Source of the DNA: an uncultured bacterium
GTDB lineage: Bacteria > Verrucomicrobiota > Lentisphaeria > Oligosphaerales > Oligosphaeraceae
NCBI GenBank assembly: GCA_902783355.1
Contig: CACZQQ010000101.1
Coordinates: 1-19,596 of the forward strand
Direction of reading: 5' to 3'
Length of the DNA: 19,596 bases
Positions 13,462 to 19,596 of this stretch are shown one piece after another. A model generated the notes under the pieces. The model was given only the letters and a program-made list of their open reading frames with translations, was not told where the DNA came from and did no database searches. The stretch's first letter is position 1. Each line of letters starts with the position of its first letter. The position numbers were made by a program, and so were the translations under genes.

Positions 13462-16400
13462 TCAGGCCTTCCTGAGCCGCAGGAGGCGGGGCGGTTCCAG
13501 CAGGCCGGCGGGATTCAGATGGCGGTCGGCGATCATGTAGCCCTTGAAGGCACGGGAGTCGCACCACCACGGGTTCGCCTCGTAGTGGTAGAAGGGGCCG
13601 AAGACGTTGCGGCGGTTGAAGACGACGGTGATTTCCAGCGAGTTCACGCCTGTCTTGAGCTGGTCGGTGAGGTCGACGCGGTAGGGCGGCCAGCCGACAA
13701 GCTTCATTTCGCCGCCGTTCGCGCGCACGCCCAGCAGGGCGCCTGCCCATCTGCCGAACTCGATGGCCACGCGTTCGCCCTTCCTGAGGCGCCTGAGATT
13801 CAGGTCCACGCGGTAGGTGACGCCGCCGGAGTAGGCGGGCAGGCCTTGCGGACACCAGTCGCCCAGGTCCAGCTCATCGGGCAGGGCGGTCATCGTGCGG
13901 GTGCCCTTGACGCCGAAGTCGCCCAGAAGGAAGATGGCCTCCAGGCCGGGCAGCAGCTCATGGTAGTCGCCCTCCAGCTCCAGCAGGTTCAGTCCGGCCT
14001 TGAGGTCGGCGGCCTTCAGGGGGAGCGTCTGGATGGCGGGATCCACCCAGTAGCCCTTCGGCTTGTTGGAGATCTTCTTGCCGTTCAAGGTGATGGCGTA
14101 GAGGTCGGGGCGCTCGAGGGCCAGCTGCAGGCGGCTCTTTTCAGGCGGAAGCGCCTCCACGTCGAAGGAGTAGGTCAGCTTCAGGCGCACGGGCCTGGCG
14201 GGCTTGCGGCCCGCGTCCACCCATGGCTGCACCATGGCGCCGCCGCGCGGGCGGCACCCCATGGCCTCCCGCACCGCGTCGTCGATCTTCAGGATGTAGT
14301 GCAGCGTCCCGTCGGACTTGCCGTCCACGGCGTAGATGGCCTGGTCGAGCACCATGGCGTTCGGCTCGTCCAGCGTGTAGTCCCAGCAGCAGTGAGGCAG
14401 TTCGCAGAGGCCGACGACTTCCGGCTCGGCCGTCTCGGCGACGGCGCCCGCAATCTCCTTGGCGGAAATCACATACAGGCGCGTCTGGAAGACGGCGAGG
14501 CTTGTCGTGATCTGCAAGGTGCCCCCGCGCCGCCTGACGCTCTGCGACAGCTCCGTCCAGGCGCCGCTCTCCTGGTCGAGCTCGTAGACGCGGGCGGACG
14601 CGGGCAGGCCGCTCTTCAGCGTGACGACGGCCTTGTCGTAGGCGGCCGTGCGCTCGTTGAGGCATGGGCACTTGCCTGGCTCGTTGCTCCCGTGCTTCAT
14701 GGAGGTGTTGCAGACGAAGAGCGTCTCAAAGGCGTCCCCCTGCTTGAGCATGTAGAAGACTTCGGGCAATTCGCCTTTGCCACGGGCGGCGATGGAGACG
14801 CGGCGGCCGCGCACGGCCACGGTCTTGGGCAGCGTCTCCAGCGTGGCGGCCGTGAAGGCGGCATAGGCCTTGGCGGGCTTCGCGGACTTCACGGCGTCCA
14901 GGAAGGCGGGCGCCTTGTCCAGATAGGCCACCTGGCCGCCGGCCTGCGCGAATTCCTCCAGGAGGCGCAGGGTGGTTGCGCGGATGGTGAGCATCTTCGG
15001 CAGGACGACCACGCGGTATTCGGCGGCGCCGACGCGGAGGCGCGCCTGGCCGCCCCTGCCGTTGACGACGGCAAGGCGCGCGAGGTGCTCCTCGTCTCCG
15101 TAGTCGAAGTCTAAATGATTGGATAGCAAGATGTTACGCAAATCAATGACGGTGGCGTTGAGGGCTTTCTGCTCTTCAGGCTTCATCTGCGCCTTGGCGC
15201 CCCAGGCGGATTCGATGGGATGCACCACGAGGATGTCGCGGACCTCCTCGCCCAGCCGAAGCGCCGCGGCCTGATGCGCGAAGTAGTCCTCTATATAGGA
15301 ATAGTACGGATGCCACGCGGACTGGAAGGAGATGCTGGCGGGGTAGTCGCGCTTGGCCTCCGCCTCCATCGAGTACCACGAGAGATGCGGACAGCGGAAA
15401 TTGATGCCGAGGACGGCCAGCCAGTCGCCGAGGGTCTTGTGTCCCGCGAAGGGGAAGTCCCAGCCCGTGACGCCGTAGCATTCGCAGAGGCGCACGGGCT
15501 TGCCGAACTGGTGGGCGGCGCTGGAGCACTGCTTGGCGGTGTCGATGGGGTCCCACGTCTCGCAGAGCAGGTCGATGCCCGGCTGCTGCTGGTATTCGTA
15601 GAAGCGCATGGCGGCGCCGACGGCGCTGCGCTGCGACAGGAGGCTGTCCTCGCAGAGCACGTGGCCCGTGTATTTGAGGTTGTGCTTCTCGCACCAGTCG
15701 CCGATGCGCTTGCCGAAGGCCTCCACGAAGAGGGTTGTTATGGCCTCGTAGAAGTCGTGGCGGGCCTTGGAGAACTCCACGCCCTGCACGTCGTAGCCCA
15801 GTTCGTAGAGGTGGTCCAGGAGGTCGTAGCCGAAGCGCTTCCGGAAGGTCTCCGGCAGGCGTTCCGTCCAGGGGACCGTGTGGGGCGTGCCCTGGCAGCC
15901 CTCCTGGTAGTTCGGCTCGTCGGTGAAGATGCCGGGGATGGTTCTGCCGAACTCCTTGCCGTCGTGCTTGAGATAGGCCTCGTGGGTGGCTTCCAGGAAC
16001 TTGTCGACCGCCTCGGGGTTCAGGGTGTCCAGATAGGCCTGGTCGTTGAACCAGCTGGACGGCTCCTGGAGATGGACATGGAAGACAAGGAGGGTGCTTC
16101 CCGACGGCGCCTTCGCGGGCAGGCGCTTCACGCGCTCCGCCTTCACGATGGTCTCGCCGTCAGGGGCGAACTTGGCCACGAAGCAGGCCAGACGCTCCTG
16201 CGCGGGCGTCTTGAGGTCGGCCGCCTTCTCGGCGCGCTCGCTCCAGAGGCCGCGCGCGCGGTAGGCGGGGTTCTTCGTGACGAGGCCGCCCGCCGCGCCG
16301 GAGGGCCAGCGGTCCTCGTCGTAGAGCCATGCGTTCATCTTGAGTTTCTTCGCCTCATCCACGCAGGCGCCGACGCACTTGAACCAATCCTCCCCCAGAT

Positions 16401-16578
16401 AGGGGGTCGCCAGCCCGACGCGCGAGTGCATGAAGAAGCCGCCGAGCCCCATCTTGTGGAAGATGCGGATCTGGCGGCGCAGCTCTTCCGGCTCCAGCTT
16501 GGCGTTCCACGCCCAGAAGGGGGCCGCGCGGAACTCGGAACCGGCGTTCTTGACCATCGAGAGGAGTTTTTTCAGCAT
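13462..16578 (-). CDS. Large GH106-like glycoside hydrolase
   Basis: A 1038-residue protein. The N-terminal region has the pattern of alpha-L-rhamnosidase-like (GH106-type) glycosyl hydrolases: PFWAWN (20-25), EELRRQI, a GGFFMHSR strand (46-53), YDEDRWPSG (86-94), FTDEP (218-222) and later TGHVLCED. The C-terminal 150 residues look like a galactose-binding-like beta-sandwich (GGVTYRVDLNL, WAGALLGVRANGG, YRVDLTDQLKTGVNSLEI). It probably removes terminal deoxy-sugars from plant or host glycans. No signal peptide or lipobox is visible, which suggests intracellular action on imported oligosaccharides. No transporter or regulator is adjacent, so it is an isolated CAZyme. No good ribosome-binding site is seen; M8 is an alternative start. 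No U-tract terminator separates it from the rubrerythrin promoter. The family is tentative, but the glycosidase role is well supported. Confidence 0.82.
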   Translation of the reverse strand: MLKKLLSMVKNAGSEFRAAPFWAWNAKLEPEELRRQIRIFHKMGLGGFFMHSRVGLATPYLGEDWFKCVGACVDEAKKLKMNAWLYDEDRWPSGAAGGLVTKNPAYRARGLWSERAEKAADLKTPAQERLACFVAKFAPDGETIVKAERVKRLPAKAPSGSTLLVFHVHLQEPSSWFNDQAYLDTLNPEAVDKFLEATHEAYLKHDGKEFGRTIPGIFTDEPNYQEGCQGTPHTVPWTERLPETFRKRFGYDLLDHLYELGYDVQGVEFSKARHDFYEAITTLFVEAFGKRIGDWCEKHNLKYTGHVLCEDSLLSQRSAVGAAMRFYEYQQQPGIDLLCETWDPIDTAKQCSSAAHQFGKPVRLCECYGVTGWDFPFAGHKTLGDWLAVLGINFRCPHLSWYSMEAEAKRDYPASISFQSAWHPYYSYIEDYFAHQAAALRLGEEVRDILVVHPIESAWGAKAQMKPEEQKALNATVIDLRNILLSNHLDFDYGDEEHLARLAVVNGRGGQARLRVGAAEYRVVVLPKMLTIRATTLRLLEEFAQAGGQVAYLDKAPAFLDAVKSAKPAKAYAAFTAATLETLPKTVAVRGRRVSIAARGKGELPEVFYMLKQGDAFETLFVCNTSMKHGSNEPGKCPCLNERTAAYDKAVVTLKSGLPASARVYELDQESGAWTELSQSVRRRGGTLQITTSLAVFQTRLYVISAKEIAGAVAETAEPEVVGLCELPHCCWDYTLDEPNAMVLDQAIYAVDGKSDGTLHYILKIDDAVREAMGCRPRGGAMVQPWVDAGRKPARPVRLKLTYSFDVEALPPEKSRLQLALERPDLYAITLNGKKISNKPKGYWVDPAIQTLPLKAADLKAGLNLLELEGDYHELLPGLEAIFLLGDFGVKGTRTMTALPDELDLGDWCPQGLPAYSGGVTYRVDLNLRRLRKGERVAIEFGRWAGALLGVRANGGEMKLVGWPPYRVDLTDQLKTGVNSLEITVVFNRRNVFGPFYHYEANPWWCDSRAFKGYMIADRHLNPAGLLEPPRLLRLRKA

Positions 16579-16623
16579 GGTGGTGAGGTGGGGGTTGGCG
16601 TTCTTGAGCGGGAGTGAAAGGAG

Positions 16624-17910
16624 TTACGGCTTGAGGCATCCGATGGGGCAGACAAGGACGTTGTCGTGCTGGTAGGCGTAGTCGCCGAAGGCGGTCAAGA
16701 CCATCTTGAAGGCAGGATGCGGCATGCCCTTGCTCTGGATAAGGGTCTGGAGTTTCCCCAATGTCTTGATGCCTTCGTCAACGAGCGTTTCGCCGCCAAG
16801 TTTGATTTCGACCAGGGCATATTTCCCGTCGGGCAAATGCAGCACGGCATCGCATTCAAGTCCTGTCTTGTCATGGTATTTTTCCACATGGCCGCGAAGG
16901 GCATCCATATAGACTCGCAAGTCCCTGATGGCGAGAGCCTCGAAGAAAAAGCCGAAAGAACGCAAGTCGCTGACAAGGTTGCCGGGGCCGATGCCCATGG
17001 CGGCCGCCGCAAGAGATGGATCGACGAAATAGCGCGTCTCTGTTGTCCGGATGGAGCCTTTCGCCCTGAGGCTGGGACACCAGGCCGCCAAATCCTCTAT
17101 GACAAAAATTCTCTTCAGGGCATTGACATAGGCGTTGATTGTGGCGTCGTCGAGGCCATGGCCGTCGTTGGCCGCCATGTCCTTGTAGATGGCGGAGATG
17201 TTCGCCTGCGTCCCTTGCAATCGTGCGCAGGAACGCAACAGCCGCCGTGTGCGGTCTGGATTGCGCAGGACATTGTCTGTGCGTGAAATGTCGCTTTCGA
17301 CAATGCCTGTCACGTATTCCTGTGCCGTGACCAGAGCGCGCTCGCCTGTGCGCCCGACGGTCTGGGGCCAGCCGCCGCGGCAGATGAGGAAGGCGAGTTC
17401 ATCCAGCGACAGAGACCGTGCCGTGGCGGATTTCACTTCCATGCCGTCGAAGAGGGAGGCTAGGGAGACTTCACCCGAAGATTCGCCAGATTCCCAAAGG
17501 CTCATCGGCCGCATGAGAATGCGGCCAAAACGGCCTGTGCCCGAATGGATTATCTTCGTTCTGTCAGGAGGAACCGCGCTGCCCGTCAGAATGAACTGCC
17601 CGTCTGCTCCCGAATGGTCCACCTCAAAGCGGATCGCGTCCCAAAACTGCGGCGCTTCCTGCCATTCGTCGATGAGCCTGGGCTTCGCACCTGCCAGCAG
17701 ACGACTTATGTCCAGCTCGGCCAGCGCAAGATACTCCCGATGCTTGTCGGGCTGCGACATATAAAGCACGCTCTGGGCCTGTTGCTCGCAGGTGGTCGTC
17801 TTGCCGCACCATTTGGCGCCCTCCACCAAAATCGCTCCCATGGCGGAAAGCTTTAGCGCCAATATCCCATCGGCGATACGTGGACGGTATTTTATCTTTT
17901 CTCTCGGCAT
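16624..17910 (-). CDS. AAA-type ATPase with DUF4143 domain
   Basis: A 428-residue protein of the widespread AAA_14/DUF4143 family. The N-terminal P-loop domain has Walker A GAKWCGKT (31-38), Walker B RLIDEWQ and sensor FILTGS. Arg-rich GRFGRILMRPMSLWESGE is a typical motif. A winged-helix-like middle precedes the C-terminal DUF4143 domain with a PD-(D/E)xK-like core (GLECDAVLHLPDGKYALVEIKLG), in which D, E and K could form a nuclease-type site. The biological role of the family is not established. GAGG lies six bases before the ATG. Paralogues are usually numerous in anaerobic bacteria. It lies 45 bp upstream of the GH106-like gene, on the same strand, but with no functional link. Confidence 0.87.
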   Translation of the reverse strand: MPREKIKYRPRIADGILALKLSAMGAILVEGAKWCGKTTTCEQQAQSVLYMSQPDKHREYLALAELDISRLLAGAKPRLIDEWQEAPQFWDAIRFEVDHSGADGQFILTGSAVPPDRTKIIHSGTGRFGRILMRPMSLWESGESSGEVSLASLFDGMEVKSATARSLSLDELAFLICRGGWPQTVGRTGERALVTAQEYVTGIVESDISRTDNVLRNPDRTRRLLRSCARLQGTQANISAIYKDMAANDGHGLDDATINAYVNALKRIFVIEDLAAWCPSLRAKGSIRTTETRYFVDPSLAAAAMGIGPGNLVSDLRSFGFFFEALAIRDLRVYMDALRGHVEKYHDKTGLECDAVLHLPDGKYALVEIKLGGETLVDEGIKTLGKLQTLIQSKGMPHPAFKMVLTAFGDYAYQHDNVLVCPIGCLKP

Positions 17911-17970
17911 GCCGTGCCTCGCGGGACAGGAAGATTCGGAAACTTCTCTTGGTTTTCGGTAATTTCTCCT

Positions 17971-18001
17971 AATATAATCCGTGAACTTTTCTCTGTTTCA
18001 A
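17971..18001 (-). promoter_or_regulatory. Candidate promoter of the DUF4143 gene, using a repeat unit as -35
   Basis: Minus-strand TTGAAA (17996-18001, inside the first 23-bp repeat unit) and TATATT (17971-17976) are each 5 of 6 to consensus, but the 19-bp spacer is long. If real, the repeat array supplies the -35 box. Confidence 0.35.
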
Positions 18002-18084
18002 TCGTGAACTTTTCCCTGTTTCAATCGTGAACTTTTTCCTGTTTCAATCATGAACTTTTCCCTGTTTCAATCGTGAACTTTTCC
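17980..18084 (-). repeat. 23-bp tandem repeat array, about 4.6 copies
   Basis: Four full 23-bp units at 17980-18002, 18003-18025, 18026-18048 and 18049-18071, plus 13 bases of a fifth (18072-18084). On the plus strand each unit opens with CGTGAACTTTT (CATGAACTTTT in the fourth) and closes with CTGTTTCAAT. Units differ from each other at only one or two positions, and no spacers separate them. The array starts in the intergenic gap and runs into the 3' end of the MATE gene. Confidence 0.92.
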
Positions 18085-19480
18085 GGATTCTGTCTTCTGG
18101 CCGGGCTGGGGGGGCATCTGGCGTAGGGGGCCGCCATCTGCCGCTGGCGAGGTAGGCGAGGGCGACGATGTTGGAGGTCAAGGAGGCCAGCGGGGCCGCC
18201 AGGCCCACGTGGAAGAGGGTGGCGCCCGCCATGGTGCTGAAGAACCACGAGACCGGCACGCGCACGAGGAAGGTGCTGCACAGGTTGTTGGCCATGGAGA
18301 AGAAGGAGCGCCCGCAGCCGTTGAAGAAGCCGTTGGTGCAGAAGACGATGGGAACGAGGATGAACTCCCAGCTGAAGCTGCGGATGTGCTGCGTGCAGGC
18401 CAGCAGGGTCCTGTCGGCGCCGGGGCTGTTCCTGTCGAGGAAGAGGGCGGCGGCCTCTTCGGGGAAGAGCTGCAGGAGGAGGAGGGCGCAGGCGCCGAAG
18501 CTCATGGTGAAGAGGAGGGCGTACTTGAGGCTGGCGAGGGCGCGGTCGTGGAGCCCCGCGCCGATGTTCTGGGCGGTGATGGCGCTGATGGCCATGGAGA
18601 AGGCGATGGCCGGCAGCATGGCGAATCCGTTGAGCTTGCTGCAGATGCCGTAGGCGGCCGAGGCAGAGACCCCCATCGTGTTCACGATCGTGAAGATGAA
18701 GATGAAGGACAGGCTGATCATGATGCTCTGAAGACCGATGGGCACGCCGATGCGCGCGAACTGCCATGCATGATGGAGCCTGATGCCGAAATACTTGAGG
18801 CGGAAGGAGAAGCCGCTCCTGCTTCGGTGCAGGAAGAGCAACGCGAAGAGCATGCTCAGCCCCTGCGAGGCGATGGTCGAGTAGGCCACGCCCGCGACCC
18901 CCATGCGGCACTTGACGACCAGAAGCAGGTCGCCGAAGACGTTGACCACGCAGGCGATGCCCACGAAGAGCAGCGGCGCGGCCGAATTGCCCAGCCCGCG
19001 GAAGACCGCCGACAGCGCGTTGTAGCCGAAGATGAAGACGATGCCCCACGAGCAGATGGTCGCGTAGGTGACGGTGGCCTCGTAGGCCTCCGGCGGCGTG
19101 CGCAGCCACCGCGCGATGGTCGGCACCATCGGCACCATGACGGCCGTCATCGCCACGGCGACGATGGCCGCCAGGCTCAGCGCCATCCCGATGCTGTGGT
19201 TGACGCCCTCCTTGTCCCCCGCGCCGAAATATCTGCCGATGAGGACGGTCGCGCCCGTGGTCAGGCCCATGATGAGGGAGGCCAGCAGGTGCATGACCTC
19301 GCTGCCGCTGGCCACCGCCGAGACGCCGTTGCTGGCGCCGCCGAAGCGCCCGATCACCAGCACGTCCACCGTGCCGTAGAGCACCTGCAGCAGGAACGCC
19401 AGCATGAAGGGGACGGTGAAGCGCAGCAGGTTGCCCGCCACGCCGCCCTTCGTCAGGTCTTTGCTTGAGGCGAGAGCCAT
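18044..19480 (-). CDS. MATE family efflux transporter
   Basis: A 478-residue integral membrane protein with about twelve hydrophobic segments arranged as two repeats. MATE hallmarks include FTVPFMLAFLLQVLYGTVDVLVIGRF near the N-terminus (given here as FTVPFMLAFLL and DVLVIGRF), IMGLTTGATVLIGRYFGAGD, AVFRGLGNSAAPLLF, GVAGVAYSTIASQG, and SAITAQNIGAG at the start of the second half. Such transporters export drugs or metabolites using Na+ or H+ gradients; substrates vary. The last 14 or so residues (IRKSSRLKQGKVHD) are hydrophilic and are translated from the 23-bp tandem array, with the stop codon in its third unit. The start at ATG 19480 follows the upstream gene's stop by 10 bp, suggesting an operon; no Shine-Dalgarno is obvious. 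Confidence 0.93.
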   Translation of the reverse strand: MALASSKDLTKGGVAGNLLRFTVPFMLAFLLQVLYGTVDVLVIGRFGGASNGVSAVASGSEVMHLLASLIMGLTTGATVLIGRYFGAGDKEGVNHSIGMALSLAAIVAVAMTAVMVPMVPTIARWLRTPPEAYEATVTYATICSWGIVFIFGYNALSAVFRGLGNSAAPLLFVGIACVVNVFGDLLLVVKCRMGVAGVAYSTIASQGLSMLFALLFLHRSRSGFSFRLKYFGIRLHHAWQFARIGVPIGLQSIMISLSFIFIFTIVNTMGVSASAAYGICSKLNGFAMLPAIAFSMAISAITAQNIGAGLHDRALASLKYALLFTMSFGACALLLLQLFPEEAAALFLDRNSPGADRTLLACTQHIRSFSWEFILVPIVFCTNGFFNGCGRSFFSMANNLCSTFLVRVPVSWFFSTMAGATLFHVGLAAPLASLTSNIVALAYLASGRWRPPTPDAPPARPEDRIRKSSRLKQGKVHD

Positions 19481-19490
19481 TAATTATGTG

Positions 19491-19596
19491 CTAATAGCCG
19501 CCGCCCTGCAGCTGCTTCTGCAGTTCGATCTGGAACTTCTCGACGTCGTCGCGGGTCGGCTTGGAGGAGCCTTCGGCCAGGGCGAGCCCCAGCCGC
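19491..19596 (-). CDS. C-terminal end of an unidentified protein (N-terminus outside window)
   Basis: Minus-strand reading from the window edge gives 34 codons ending with TAG at 19491. The end is helical and charged (SKPTRDDVEKFQIELQKQL) and closes with GGGY. The frame is open, the codon use fits the neighbours, and it stops 10 bp before the MATE start, so it is very likely the upstream gene of that operon. Too little is visible to name a family. Confidence 0.6.
   Translation of the reverse strand, partial: RLGLALAEGSSKPTRDDVEKFQIELQKQLQGGGY

Noticed and set aside
17973..17978. Perfect plus-strand TATAAT as a promoter -10
   Set aside because: There is no matching -35 at the right distance and no plus-strand gene downstream.
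17980..18084. CRISPR array (the units contain ATTGAAAC on the minus strand, a common CRISPR repeat ending)
   Set aside because: Units of 23 bp abut each other with no spacers, and no cas gene is present. This is a simple tandem repeat.
18209..19468. 419-residue plus-strand ORF opposite the MATE gene, and similar long ORFs at 1365-2471, 13423-15114 and 15220-16617
   Set aside because: All are antisense shadows with biased composition (Glu/Gly/Arg/His/Asp). The opposite strand encodes clear families in each case.

Overview
The window is GC-rich bacterial DNA, densely packed with short-gap or overlapping genes. Gene content suggests an anaerobic, carbohydrate-degrading bacterium: a reverse-type rubrerythrin with a PerR-type regulator, a very large GH106-like glycoside hydrolase, a MATE exporter and a DUF4143 ATPase. 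My best guess is a gut-type member of the PVC group (Lentisphaerota/Kiritimatiellota-like). That is inference from style and content; no rRNA or marker gene settles it.

Layout. (1) 1-1068, minus: a divergent protein-kinase-like protein whose C-terminus lies outside the window, followed by a 326-bp gene-free region with palindromes. (2) 1395-4454, minus: an SOS-type unit lexA - degenerate ComEC-tail-like membrane protein - ruvA - ruvB. Gaps are 4 bp, then a 4-bp overlap, then 12 bp, so repair repressor and Holliday-junction motor are probably co-transcribed from one promoter in front of lexA. (3) 4706-6352, plus: a Cof-type HAD phosphatase and a cytosolic glycerophosphodiester phosphodiesterase. 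(4) 6415-6547: a gene-free element whose RNA can fold either as a long nested rod or as a 15-bp intrinsic terminator. The two folds exclude each other, as in a riboswitch or attenuator, and it lies just upstream of a small SipW/ER-type S24/S26 peptidase gene. (5) 6987-7308: a gene-free stretch with a perfect G-rich/C-rich hairpin enclosed by a second inverted repeat. (6) 7309-9040, plus: a PMM-like HAD protein, a signal peptidase I and a membrane-anchored NTF2-like protein. (7) 9047-13336, minus: reverse rubrerythrin - perR - membrane metallophosphoesterase - cysS - HD hydrolase. A good PerR box overlaps the predicted rubrerythrin promoter, so the peroxide regulator probably controls its own operon. 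(8) 13462-17910, minus: the GH106-like enzyme and a DUF4143 ATPase. (9) 17980-18084: a 23-bp tandem array that also supplies the last codons of the MATE gene (18044-19480, minus). (10) 19491-19596: the C-terminal end of one more minus-strand gene.

The items most worth a second look are the switch-like RNA at 6415-6547, the PerR circuit, the lexA-ruvAB unit with its unrecognised second gene, the nested hairpin at 7055-7167, and the 23-bp array at the 3' end of the exporter gene. Several starts were moved from the longest ORF on ribosome-binding-site or family grounds (lexA, rubrerythrin, ruvA, metallophosphoesterase, both HAD genes).
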